This document shows positions 44,650-55,900 of a stretch of DNA of 60,000 nt, in pieces. The position numbers and the translations under genes were made by a program. Source of the stretch: Adiantum capillus-veneris (lineage: Eukaryota; Streptophyta; Polypodiopsida; Polypodiales; Pteridaceae); contig CM043970.1 in the NCBI GenBank assembly GCA_014529385.2, positions 62,981,496-63,041,495 on the forward strand, written 5' to 3'. The notes beneath the pieces were generated by a model. The model was given only the letters and a program-made list of their open reading frames with translations. It searched no databases and was not told the origin of the DNA. Each line of letters starts with the position of its first letter. Position 1 is the stretch's first letter.

Positions 44650-45433
44650 CTATCAAAACCACAATTGAGTCAGGTATGCATTCTATGTTTTATTTGATAG
44701 GATGGGAAGATGTATGCAACATGGTACCAACATGGTGCTAGTTTGCATCGATAGTGACCATTGTCTTAGTTGTTTTTGTTACAATGGTAGTCTCTAGTGG
44801 TACCTTGGTTTCTAGGTAGCTATACTGGCAGCTGGTAGCTTGCAATGGTATAAGCATTGAGAAACTTCTAGGCTCCCTAGATTATTAGTAGCTTCCAAAT
44901 AGCTCTTAGATAGCTTGATTGCTAGGAGTGCTAGCTTGGAGGCTACTATTCCTCTCTAGGGTGCTAACATTCATTGTTTTGCAGCTACCTCTCACCAGGA
45001 GGCATCCTTCTTGGCTTGGGAGCTACCATTGCTCTATCTGCAAGCACCAAGACAAAGCTTGCATTTCTAGCTACTACCAGTGATTCTTGGGAAGCTACTA
45101 GGGGTGGGCTTCAAAACTGTGAGTGACTACTTGGCATCTCCCAGTTCATGCTTGGTACCTTGGTGATAGCTTAGTAGCTACGTCTTGCTAGCTACCTGTG
45201 GAAACTTGGTAGCTACCATCAATAGATTACTAGATAAAAATCCTAGCTAGCTACCTCCCAGCACTAGGTAGCTACAAGAACTTTCTAGCTAGCTTCTTGC
45301 ACTAGCTAGCTAGCTCCCAACACTATCTAGCTAGCCACCATAACTAGCTCGCTAGCTAGGTACTAGTGCTACCGGTGGCAACATAGTAGCTTTTAGAGAT
45401 ATTTATGAACGTAGATGCTATCACGTTAGGTAA
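44650..45433. repeat. TAGCTA/GCTACC-rich low-complexity tract
   Basis: Dozens of short TAGCTA, GGTAGCTACC and GCTAGCTAGC words, densest at 45230-45365, with no regular period. copia-2 inserted at its right end; the tract resumes after 59945 (AAGCTTGGTGGCTACC). Confidence 0.75.
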
Positions 45434-45625
45434 TGTTGGGGTATAAAGCCCAATGTGGTTGCCCAGGTAAGTGGGCGGGCCGCCAGGTATGTACACATAT
45501 TCTTTTGTGAAAACCTAATAAGAACTCACTATGCTCTACACATTACAGTATAGCGAGTTCACCATATCGTGGTGCTCTTCTTCTCGCACTCTCTCTCGCG
45601 TCGCACTTCTGCTCGTACTCCTTCA
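45434..45625 (+). repeat. 5' LTR of copia-2
   Basis: TGTTGGGGTATAAAGCC to CTCCTTCA. A TATAAAG box lies at 45442-45448, close to the LTR start. Followed by PBS TGGTATCAGAGATC at 45628. Confidence 0.93.
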
Positions 45626-45627
45626 AC

Positions 45628-45641
45628 TGGTATCAGAGATC
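45628..45641 (+). other. primer-binding site of copia-2
   Basis: TGGTATCAGAGATC, matching the initiator-Met tRNA 3' end over the first 11 bases, two bases after the LTR. Confidence 0.88.
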
Positions 45642-46735
45642 AGATCGAGGCTCGGGGTAGCACTGTAGGAGGCTAGAGTCACCAGCTCAGATTGGAGTGA
45701 AATTTGACAGGCAATGACACGGCCCCAAATCTTGTGGGAAAGCCCGAAGGACAGGGTGTGCTCAGAATTTCATTCTGAGGTCATCTCGGCCACCGTTCGG
45801 CTTCGACAAAGTTCTGCGCAGGCCATTTTCGACTACGTGGTCTCAGCGGGTGCAGATCCGACTGTGCAAATTTGGGGTTTTTCGGCCTACGACTGCAGGT
45901 GCTGAGGATATCGACACTCCCAGAGTGTTGATTTTTGGCTGTCTACACATCGAAGGACGGCTCACAGTTCTTGGAGGCGTGTCACATACGACACGGGTGC
46001 ATCTACACACAGACTGTAGGCGACATGCACTAGTTCATCAGGTAGCTTGTGTTTGCTGCTTGATATTCCAGATTTCATCCTGACATTGCAGATACTTCCA
46101 CATGGGATGTCACATGGGATGTATTGTCAGAGATGATGTATGTCTGTTGAGGGTTTGCTGGCTGTGAGTCACGGAGCAAACAACTGCCGCAGCGGTTACA
46201 GCATATAGTGGAAATTTGTGGATGTATGACTTTGTGGGAAGTCTATGTACTGTCAGATTTACTGCAGCCTTTGTTGAGGGTCGAGTGAGGTTTTAGTGAG
46301 CTGGGGGATACTCGAATGTTGAGATCCTTTCGGTGATACAGGTTTTGGAGCGATCCCTCGAGAACCCTTAGATAGGCAGCTAGGATGTATTGACTGTGAG
46401 TTAGACAGTTGGGATTGCATCTTTGCTTTACTGCTGTTGAGACATTGTTGCAGTCTATGCTTACAGAACAATGACAGGACAGTGGGAGACAGTACAGGTG
46501 CAGGATCGGTTTACCCACAGCTTACAGTGTTAGAGAGATAGTGGTTTTTGAGTTGTTTTTTGGTCTGTTTTTTAGTACACCAGAGCCATTTTACAAAGGA
46601 GACTCTGCCAAAATTTTTGCAGAATCTGAAGCTTTCTTGGTTCATTTGACAGGTTGATATTGGTTCAGAGGTTAGTTTACAGGGGAAACTCTGCCGAATT
46701 TTTCCTAGGAAAGTAAACTACTGTGAAGCGTAGCT
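45642..46735 (+). other. long leader of copia-2
   Basis: About 1.1 kb without a convincing ORF. Two similar blocks near the end, ACAAAGGAGACTCTGCC (46595) and CAGGGGAAACTCTGCC (46680), suggest an internal duplication shortly before gag. Confidence 0.55.
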
Positions 46736-47605
46736 ATGGCTGGATCACAGGACACTGCTCTTTACAATATCAAGAAGTTGGATGGAACCAATTTCTCATT
46801 GTGGAAGAAGCAGATTTGGCACGTGTTGGTACAAAAGAAGCAGATAAAACCTATAAAGCTCAAGGGGATAAAACTAGAGGATATGGACGAAGATGAATGG
46901 AGCGAAATGGATGAATTGGCACTTTCTACCATTATGCTGACTTTGGCAGAAAGCGTTTACTTCAATGTAGCAGACGAGATGTCGGCTTATCAAGCATGGT
47001 TAAAGCTGAGTGATCTTTATGAGAAGCAGAGTGCAGCTTCACAGGTATACTGGCTTAAGAAGCTTGTTGACTTGAAGATGAAAGAAGGGACACCTATGTC
47101 CAATCATCTGAATGAATTCAACACAATCTATAGTCAGTTGTCAGCTCAAGGTGTCAAGTTTGATGAACCTGTTAGAGCTATGTTCCTGTTGATCACATTG
47201 CCGGAAAGTTGGGACACTTTTCGCACAGCTTTGAGTATTTCTACACCTCCAGATGGTTTGAACATAGCAGGTGTAGAAGGAAGTCTGCTTACTGAAGAAA
47301 CCAATAGAAAGACAATGGAAAAAGGCAAAGGAACAGCCTTAGTTGTCAGGGGAAGGACCAAAGAAAAGTACAAAGGTGGAAAGAGGAATCAGTCTCGTAG
47401 CAAGTCCCGCAGTGCTAAAGGCAAGAGTGACATAGAATGCTACCATTGTGGCAAGAAGGGTCACATGAAAGGAGACTGCAGAGAATGGAAAGCAGAAAAA
47501 GGCAAAGAGAAAGCTGAAGACCATGGTGAGAAGAACAAGTCCTCAGTGAAGATTCAAGAAATTAAGGTGACAAACACTGTTGCAGAGGGTGACAGTCTAG
47601 TGTGA
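46736..47605 (+). CDS. gag: copia-2 Gag
   Basis: 289 residues, start at ATG 46736 (MAGSQDTALYNIKKLDGTNF). Typical copia Gag: NFSLWKKQIWHVL, DELALSTIMLTLAESVYF, AWLKLSDLYEKQSAASQVYW, LNEFNTIYSQL, LLITLPESWDTF. After a Lys/Arg-rich stretch comes one CCHC zinc knuckle, CYHCGKKGHMKGDC, at about residues 239-252. It ends at TGA 47603-47605; the same frame then continues into protease, so the TGA may be a mutated sense codon or a natural Gag-Pol boundary. The Gag domain itself is complete. Confidence 0.9.
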   Translation: MAGSQDTALYNIKKLDGTNFSLWKKQIWHVLVQKKQIKPIKLKGIKLEDMDEDEWSEMDELALSTIMLTLAESVYFNVADEMSAYQAWLKLSDLYEKQSAASQVYWLKKLVDLKMKEGTPMSNHLNEFNTIYSQLSAQGVKFDEPVRAMFLLITLPESWDTFRTALSISTPPDGLNIAGVEGSLLTEETNRKTMEKGKGTALVVRGRTKEKYKGGKRNQSRSKSRSAKGKSDIECYHCGKKGHMKGDCREWKAEKGKEKAEDHGEKNKSSVKIQEIKVTNTVAEGDSLV

Positions 47606-48610
47606 GGAGACATCTACTTCTTGAAGAATACATTGGACTCAACTCTTCTTACAGCATATGATGGAAATGCACTGAGTGACTGGATTATAGACTCAGGGGC
47701 ATCACTTCATGTGTCTCCAAACAAAGAGTGGTTTACCTCTTATGTGACCACTAAAGATCATGTTCGGCTAGGCAATGGGCAGACATGTGAGATCTTAGGT
47801 GTTGGAAATGTTCAATTGAAGTTTCAGAATGGCTCTTCTTTCACGCTGAAGAATGTGAGACATGTTCCTGCAATAACAAAGAGCTTGATCAGCACAGGTT
47901 TACTTGATGATGTTGGCTACGTCACCACTTTTGGACAGAACATGTGGAAGATATCCAAGGGTTCTATGACAGTAGCACATGGAGTAAAGTCTGGAGGACT
48001 TTACATGATTTATGTATCAAATGTCTCTAAAAATGTAATCAATGTAACTGAGCAGCCGAACGTTTCTTTGTGGCATAGCCGGTTAGGACATATGTCCAAG
48101 AAGGGAATGGAAATCTTGTCTCGTTCTGGTTATTTGCCTGGTTTTTCATTTAATGATTTTGAATTCTGTGAACATTGTCTGTATGGTAAGCAAACACAGC
48201 AGCCACATAAGCATAGAAGCAGTAGAAGAGATACACAGTTGGCACTTGTTCATAGTGATTTGTGTGGACCTATGCCTAACCTACCTCTAGGGGGAGCTTC
48301 TTACTTTATGACATTTATAGATGATTACTCGAGGAAAGTATGGGTTTACTTTCTCAAGCACAAGGATGAAGCGTTTAGTGTTTTCAAAACGTTTGTGACA
48401 CTTGTGGAGAATCAGAGTGGCAAGAAGCTTAAATGCTTACGCACTGACAATGGTGGAGAGTATGTTTCAAAGGCCTTTCAGGACTTTTGTGAGTCAAAAG
48501 GTATAAAACGTGAACTTACTGCTCCTTACAATTCTCCTCAAAATGGTGTTGCTGAGAGGATGAATAGGACCATACAAGAGAAGGTGAGAAGTATGTTGTC
48601 TAATGCATAA
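47606..48610 (+). pseudogene. pol: copia-2 protease, GAG-pre-integrase and integrase core
   Basis: Frame continuous with Gag apart from the TGA. Protease active site WIIDSGASLHVSP at about 47681. GAG-pre-integrase LWHSRLGHMSKKGME ... FCEHCLYGKQ. Integrase with all three acidic residues: HSDLCGPMP, LRTDNGGEYVS and NGVAERMNRTIQ. A TAA at 48608-48610 ends it right after the Glu region (SNA stop LPNGFWAE), where one C-to-T change of a Gln codon would explain the stop. Catalytic parts otherwise look intact. Confidence 0.9.
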
Positions 48611-49135
48611 CTGCCAAATGGGTTTTGGGCTGAAGCTGTATCAACAGATGTTCATCTTATAAATAGATCTCCTAGAAAGGTTTTGCAGAAGGATTTAGTG
48701 GCAGAGATGGTATGGTCAGGCAAGGTGCCCTCATACAAGCATCTCAGAGTCTTTGGCTGTGAGGCATATACTAACGTTGCAAAGGAATTTAGGAACAAAC
48801 TTGAGCCAAAGAGTAGAAAGTGCATCTTTCTAGGCTATGGTAATTTTGGTGAGATGGGGTACAGACTTTGGGATCCCGAATCCAGAAAGGTTATCCGCAA
48901 CAACGATGTTCACTTTAATAAAGCCAAATATCATTCTAAACCAGAGAGGGTTGAGAGATTAGAAGAGTTGTCTTCCAAGAAGATGGACCTGCACGTGCAA
49001 GACAAAATGTCAGGGCTCAAGAGGAGCAAGGACATGATAGAGTGGAACCACAGGTTGTGGCTGAGCCTGAGCCACCTATTGTGCCTAGATCTGGACATAT
49101 CACGCGACCTCCTGATAGGTTTGTTCCATCTATGA
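48611..49135 (+). pseudogene. pol: copia-2 integrase C-terminal part
   Basis: Same frame as the core: PNGFWAEAVSTDVHLINRSP, PSYKHLRVFGCEAY, KSRKCIFLGYGNFGEMGYRLWDP, RKVIRNNDVHFNK. A frameshift near 48965-48985 moves the continuing coding sequence into another frame (VEPQVVAEPEPPIVPRSGH); the original frame drifts to a stop at 49133-49135. Confidence 0.86.
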
Positions 49136-50040
49136 ACTATGTCATGTTGACTGATTGCAATGAGCCTTCATGTTACAAGGAAGCAGTGCAAATGAAGGAC
49201 TCCGGGAATTGGCAATTAGCCATGCAGCCAGAGATGACAGCTCTGCATAAAAACCAGACATGGAAGCTAGTTAAATTACCATAGGGCAAAAAGGCTCTAC
49301 CTTGTAAATGGGTTTACATGTATAAGATCACCACTCATGATAGTCAGCCAAAGTACAAAGCAAGGCTTGTTGCCAAGGGCTTTAAGCAAGAACAAGGCAT
49401 TTACTTTGATGAAGTCCTTTCTTCGGTGGTCAAGATGACTACATTGAGATGCTTTCTTGCATTGGTTGCCATATTAGATTTGGTGTTGCACCAAATGGAT
49501 GTCAAGACAACGTTCTTGCATGGTGATTTAGATGTGGAAATTTACATGCAGCAACCAGAAGGGTTTGTTGAGAAAGGCAAGGAAGATTGGGTATGCCAGT
49601 TGTTAAAGAGTCTTTATGGCTTAAAACAATCACCGAGGGCATGGTACCATAAATTCCACAAGTTTATGCTTTCTCAAGGCTACAAACGTAGTGAGTTTGA
49701 TCACTGTCTATATACCAAGAAGGTTAAGGATGGTAGTTGGCTGATCCTTATTTTGTATGTGGATGACATGTTGATTGCTGGCAAGCACTTGGAAGAAATT
49801 TCAGCTTTGAAGTCAAAGATGGCAAAATCGTTTGACATGAAAGACATGGGTGGGGCAAGTCATATACTTGGTATGCGCATTGAGAGAGATAGATCAAAGA
49901 AGTTGATTTGGTTATCTCAAACAAAGTATATTGACAAGGTTTTGCAACGTTTCAATATGGATAAGGGAAAGGCATTGAGTGTTTCATTGCCACCATATGT
50001 GAAACTTAGCAACTTAGCAAACAAGATTGTCCTGTGTCTG
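48986..50040 (+). pseudogene. pol: copia-2 reverse transcriptase
   Basis: After the frameshift: RPPDRFVPSMNYVML, EMTALHKNQTWKLVKLP, a TAG at 49282-49284, then CKWVYMYKI, YKARLVAKGFKQEQGIYF, QMDVKTTFLHGDLDVEIYM (first catalytic Asp), SLYGLKQSPRAWY, ILYVDDMLIAG (the YVDD active site), DMKDMGGASHILGMRI. The palm motifs are intact. A tandem duplication of AACTTAGC at 50003-50018 shifts the frame by 8 bases just before the RNase H region. Confidence 0.9.
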
Positions 50041-50391
50041 AGGAAGAACAGGCTGAAATGGATAAGATTCCATATGCGTCTGCAGTGGGTATTTTGATGT
50101 ATGCAATGATTGCTACTCGCCCAGACATTGCATTTGCAGTGGGAGTAGTAAGTCGATACATGTCAAACCCAGGCAAGAAACATTGGGAGGCAGTGAAAGG
50201 AATATTGAGATACCTGAAAGCTACAAAGAGTATGCGTATATGCTATGGGAGTCAGGAGCTAAGTGTAAAGGGTTTTACAGACTTAGATTATGCAGGTGAC
50301 TTAGACAACCGAAGGTCTACGTCAGGGTATGTCTTTACATTGGCTGGTGGAACAGTATCATGGCGTTCTAGATTACAAGATTGGCGGTCTA
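50019..50391 (+). pseudogene. pol: copia-2 RT end and RNase H, first part
   Basis: Reads EEEQAEMDKIPYASAVGILMYAM, RPDIAFAVGVVSRYMSNPGKKHW, GILRYLKATK, GFTDLDYAGDLDNRRSTSGYVF, GGTVSWRSRLQDW and stops at the TR-GAG insertion (target GTCTA at 50387-50391). It resumes at 59328. Confidence 0.9.
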
Positions 50392-50641
50392 TGTGCGCTC
50401 CTTGCCGCACTGTCGAAGCAAGGGACTTGCCAATACACCGTGTGCGAGCCACAAACGGCTCCAAGCACACAACAAGCCTAAACTAGCAAGCTCAAGAAAA
50501 CAAAGGGTGTGTCACTCACCGCTCTACGCTCGCCTTCGTGGTGGATTCCTCGCCGCGATGAAGAAGAAGCTGCAGTCGTGCCACGCTCAACCGCTTCGCC
50601 GCCGTCGTGCCTTCGTAATGCTCGATCGCACACACACTCTC

Positions 50642-50674
<33 letters not shown>

Positions 50675-50967
50675 AGGAGGTGAAGAAGAAGAAGATGGAG
50701 ATGGAGCAAGAGCACTCTTCAATTGCACAAATGAGAGAATGAGTAAAAATTAGGTTTAGTTGGCTTTTATAGGAGCTCACCCCATTCACACTTGGGCGCC
50801 CATGCTTAACCAACTAATCCCTTGAATGTCCAAGTTAAAGTGCGCCTCTCATCGACGATCACTCTACCTTTCCCTATTGGACCGACAAGCCCGGTACCTG
50901 ACTCTACCAAATACATAAGACGCGTCCATCATAGGTGATGGGTGTCCGTGAGCCGTGAGGGTTAACA
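50392..50967 (-). repeat. 3' LTR of TR-GAG
   Basis: Minus strand TGTTAACCCTCACGG to GAGCGCACA. TATAAAAG box at 50764-50771 on the minus strand. (CA)n(CT)n microsatellite at about 50642-50674. Confidence 0.95.
50764..50771 (-). promoter_or_regulatory. TATA box of TR-GAG 3' LTR
   Basis: TATAAAAG on the minus strand, identical in the 5' LTR at 59124-59131. Confidence 0.7.
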
Positions 50968-50980
50968 TGCCCCCCTTCCT
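50968..50980 (-). other. polypurine tract of TR-GAG
   Basis: Minus-strand AGGAAGGGGGGCA directly before the 3' LTR start. Near-copies occur at about 52565-52577 and 52876-52888. Confidence 0.7.
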
Positions 50981-52584
50981 GATGTAGATTCCGTCCTCGG
51001 AAGCTATTGAGTTGAAGCTGGTTCGTCGAGGTGGAAGAGCATTTGAGATGAATGTCCTTAGCCTTCTTCAGTCACTGCAAAATCAAACAACATTGGCAGA
51101 GTAATGGCATTCTCTTAAAAAGCATATGCAGTTTTAGGTAGAAAAATTGATTGGTAAAAGAATTTCAAACAATTTGTCAGCAATGAACATTAAATTGCAA
51201 TGTAATCAAATGCATAAACAGATGTAAAGGTAGAAAATTAAACAAGTCTGGGGTCGCTAATTTGACGGTCGAAAGGCACTAGAGATCGAATATTAATACC
51301 ATGGGTAAGCTTCTTAATTTTCTCTGGTCAATTAAGTTGTTTAATCGTGAGAGCCAAGTATTCATGTTCGAGGGCTGACTAGAGGCTATATCCAGAAGAC
51401 TTTGTAGTTAAGCTACCATAAAAGGAATTTCTCATGAAATCATCGCCTGACTGATTACTTTTTCTTTGACCCCCCAAGGTCTTTTCACACTGATTCAATT
51501 TTGAAGTGGGTGCTTATTTTGTATGCCTTGGGTTTTTTGCTTTTCAAGGAAAAGCGCCCACACTGGGAACCTCTAGGGCTCTAGTACCATAGGCGATACA
51601 TGTGAGTGAAGTACCAATTCAAGCTGAGATTTCTCTTCCAGCTTAAAATTTTACATTGTGGCACTTTGATTTTTTGTTTGTTCATTTTCAACATTTAAAT
51701 TTTGTAACTTTGGGGGGTCATATAACACTGTTACCCTCCCCAGGCTCATCACATTAGTAAACTCCCTTTATAATACTTAAGCTAAAGGTCAATAGGGTCA
51801 AGCCCACTAGAAAGCCCTAGTACATTTCATACAATGCTGCCTAAATCGGATTAAGAACCTAAGTAACCATTGCTTATTAGGAAGGCATTCCCCATGGTAT
51901 TAAGAGAAGATTTCTAATACCTAGCTTGGTCAAACTAGCTTAGTCGGACTGCTTGATTTTTACACCTAAACAAGTGATTATGACAAAAGATTGCATTGAA
52001 TTAAATGTTTGATACTAAGCCAATGCGCTGAATATTATGCTACCAATCACAATCAAGGCAGACAAACATAGATGCAAAAAGATAACGGCAATGCTAATGG
52101 ACAAGAAACACCTGTTTGTGTTGATGGTCGCGCTTGATTTGAAGGTTCCATGAAGGTCCAAATCCTAACCACAGCAACACGCTCCTGTACACACTATGAA
52201 ATACAAACAATACCTCTAGGAGGCACATCAGTGGGAAAAGAGATCTTTGCTAATCACTCAACTCTAAAACAGAAACACTCCTATCATACTAATCTTACCT
52301 ACCCTCCATCATTCAAGTGATGAGGATCAAAGGTGTTTTATGGCATAGGTTTCTGTTTCACTGTACCAGATGTGACATGTGTAGGTTTGAGTCAATGTTT
52401 TGACTTTAATGTGCATACTCGTTTGCTAATTGCTCTTGCTCTTTTTTTTTTGTTTTTTTTTGTGAGTATAAAGCTTTATATGTACATTCCCTAAGATTGG
52501 TGATTGAGAGGTCAGGGAAAAAGGTTGAGAGGGAAGCAAGTGAATGATGACTGTCAGCAAACACTCCCCCCTTCCTTGGGTAGA
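50981..52584 (-). other. 1.6 kb non-coding 3' region of TR-GAG
   Basis: No ORF or domain on either strand; the place where pol would be in an autonomous element. A poly-T/G run lies at 52441-52461. Confidence 0.6.
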
Positions 52585-52953
52585 TCATACCGTTTGAAAT
52601 GAGCTTGTCACCCTTTGAAACCAATTGTTCCAGTTGGTAATAGGTGAGGATTTTTGCCAGTAGTTTTCTATTACCCTAGGTGCCTTGTCAAGCTGCAAGG
52701 GTGGTAAGGTACTCTCCCAGCATTGAACTTGAAGTGGTTCATCAGGTGATTCTTGAACACTGGGAGGTGTGGATTCTTTTGTAGCTTCATGGAGGTCCAC
52801 TACTATAGATGGAGGCGGTGTAGAAGCTTTAACCTCTATGGATGTATTACATGATGAGCTAGAATCTTCATGGGACTCCCCCCTTCCTGAGCTAGGTGGA
52901 ACAAATCGTTCTTTCTTTGGTACCAAACTAGCTCGGGAGCGGGTGTGTAGCAT
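52585..52953 (-). CDS. small ORF overlapping the end of the TR-GAG main ORF
   Basis: 122 residues in a different frame, overlapping the last 118 bases of the Gag-Pro ORF and ending just before a PPT-like run. Ser/Pro/Glu-rich with TPPPS- and TPPSVQESPDEP-type segments; no domain recognised. Whether it is translated (re-initiation or frameshift) or is a by-product is unknown. Confidence 0.3.
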   Translation of the reverse strand: MLHTRSRASLVPKKERFVPPSSGRGESHEDSSSSCNTSIEVKASTPPPSIVVDLHEATKESTPPSVQESPDEPLQVQCWESTLPPLQLDKAPRVIENYWQKSSPITNWNNWFQRVTSSFQTV

Positions 52954-55900
52954 TCTGTGATTTTTTCCTTTCCACGATCATTGATTCGTTTTGGAGCTAC
53001 GGGATTGGGCTCACTTGGGTTAGGTGATAGGTAAGAGCACAATCTACATTTTGGCACCCAGATTTGATCATTTCCTTGATAGTAGCCTTGGGCTTCCAAT
53101 AGTCGTTTAGGGATCCATCGCAACATTTTCTTACTTTTCTTGGAGCGAGTGGTACGTTTCTTACATGGCTTCTGTTTTTTAGCACTAACTATGGTCACTA
53201 AAGAAGCTTTAGGGACCCACTTGTATGTTTTCTTCGTTACATTAGGATGAGTCTTGTCGGAAGCGATATGCATTGCTTGTAGCATATTTAAGGGTATAGG
53301 AATTTCATCCCCCTCAGGTGTTACCCAAGTCATCCCCCTATTTCCCCAAGTGTCTATGGTTGATGCTAGGTGGACCCAATCCACATTGTCTGATTCCGTC
53401 ATACCCGGTAACACATCCATGTAAGGAGAATCTTGGCCAATGTCTGTATCCTTCTTACAAGTGTAACAATATTGTAGTGGGGCCGAGTGAACTGTGGTGT
53501 CAGAGCGATGATCAATAATGGTTTTACTCCCTAAGGGGTGTACCTTACCAGTCACCAAATCCACTCTAAGGACAGAGTCTTGGAATTGCAAATAGACATG
53601 ATTTTTAGACCAATCGTGAACCATTTGTGCTTCCCTCATGAATGGTCGTCCTAAAATCATTTCATATGACATAAGGTGTTTAGAGAAATCCATTACAATG
53701 AACGTATGTCGTACCTTGTGTCCTAGAACTTTGATCTTAAGATCCTTGAGCATCCCCATAGGTTTGGCTATGGTACCATTTGCCATCTTTACCACAATGT
53801 TAGTAACACTGAGGCGGGGTTTTCCCATGGATTCCCAACAATCTTTTGTAACGATGCTAACTCCCGCACCACCATCAAGAATTCCCTTTATAGTTAATCC
53901 CTTGGTAGTGATGGGTAGGGTCGCATTAGACTCGTCGCCTTCAAAATACTGCCCTAATTCGTTAATGGGTACCTCGATCACAGACTTGTGTCCATCTAAG
54001 TCAAGTGATTGCACATGATTTTCCTCATCAATCATAATCGAGTCAGGCCTATTTGGTTGCGCAAACTGCGGTAATCCCGTTCGTAGCTCTCCGTTAAGGA
54101 ATGCTCGAAGTGCAAGGAATAACTCAGGATCTCCATACAGCTTTGCTATGATCGTGGTTCGGACCTCAGAAGACATGAAGTCCACTAGTTTGGCAACATT
54201 CATTGGCGTTTTGCAGGGTGTAGGTCCTTGACTAGGAACTGGTGAGGATGGAATCTCATATTCCTCAATGGGATCAGGTATTCCTTCGTTAAACATCCTT
54301 TCCAACAAGAAAGGTGTATGCTCACTTTCTGATGTCCCGTCCTCACTCCCTTCTTGGATGATACTAGATATGGCTAACGGTCTATGGTTCATGTGGGGTG
54401 GATGAACTTGCGTGGGAAACATTGTGTCATGAATTTTGATATGCATGGGTTCTGGTTCTAGTTTCCTTTGAGTCTCCTCCACTAAACCTCTTAGATGTTT
54501 CACCTGCTTAATCTCGTCTACAGGGTTTGGGTACGTCCCAATCTTCTTTTTACGATTTTTCCCTTTTTGCCCTTGCGGTTTATCTTGGGGGTCTTGGATT
54601 GGATTTGGAAACACTTGTGGTGTTTTCAGAGGCTCTTTATGGTTTTCTCTTATTCGGTTTTCATTTGGTTCCATGTTACGGTTTTCTTTGTCGGTCTTTC
54701 TCTTTGTGGTATTCGTTCTAGTCTCCATTGTCTCAATTGAATCTGAATCATCCTCGAGGTCATTCATATACACGGGGTCATCTCCTGTTCCTATGTTTGT
54801 TTTGGAACTTGGCTTTGAATTTTCCGTATTCTGCGACTTCTTCCTTCGTGTCTTCTTTTTCTTTGCTTGGATAACTGACGCGGTATCTCTCTCTTCGAGG
54901 ATATGGCCTGGCCCTTGAAGCATGGACCGTGTAATCGCATAAGCGGGTGCGACGGGTGGTATTGGTGATGTCACACTAGCAATTTCGACCAAATTTAGGG
55001 GTGTGATTTTAGGCGCATTTGGGTTATAGGGGCATTGGGCAATCAAGTGATCTATGCCACAACGATTACATGTGAGTATTGGCATTGCAGACGTGCTCCC
55101 TTGATTCATTTGCATCTGTGCAGCATTCTTTTGCAGCCTAATAGGGCACTCTGCTGCTCGATGTGGTCCACCACACTCGTAGCATTGAAGAGGTGGCCTC
55201 CTAGCCTGGGTGTTGATATTTTGACCTCTTGATGCGAGAGCAGCAGCTTGATAAACCGGCTTGACTTGTCCCCAACAATCTTCCATGTAGTATATAGGAC
55301 ACTCTTCCAATGTATCAAGTCCGTAGGCAATACTAGTGTCTATTTCCTCCTCACAACCATCTGCATAAGCATTAGATGGCTCGCAACCCACTTGGTTCAT
55401 AGGGGCAACTCTTGGATGCGGGGGCTGCGGTCCTAGCACAGGAGGTGGTAACGGTGTAGCTTGTACAACATTTTGAGATCTAGGGACCATGTGTTGCGGT
55501 AGTTGCTCAACAGGTGGAGTAGGCATCAATACAGGAGCTCGAGGTGCATCCGTCCAGGCTACAGGTGGTCTATTTGCCATCATACGTTTGATCATTAAAC
55601 AATCCTTAGCTTGGTGACCATACCTACCACATGCGTTGCAAGTTCCATTAAATTTTACTCTAAACGTAGGGCACTCACTAGTGCTATGTGGACCTAAGCA
55701 AATGGAACACCATTGTTGCTCCCTTCTTGGATACATGTGACTATTTTGAGGGGGTCGATTATCCTTAAGAGACTCTTGGATTGCCTTGGGGAGGTCTGTC
55801 AAGAATGTCTCAAATACCTTTGGCTCATTGGCAATGGGCTTTGCAGTCATGGGTTCATACTCAATGGCTTGTGAGCTAGTGGATCTCGTGTCGGTAGACA

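Noticed and set aside
47603-47605. TGA between copia-2 Gag and Pol as programmed readthrough
   Set aside because: Other premature stops in the same element make a chance nonsense mutation more likely; no readthrough context was identified. Not excluded.
53318-54918. Plus-strand ORFs of 60-130 codons opposite the TR-GAG main ORF
   Set aside because: Antisense shadows of an intact 4.9 kb coding frame.
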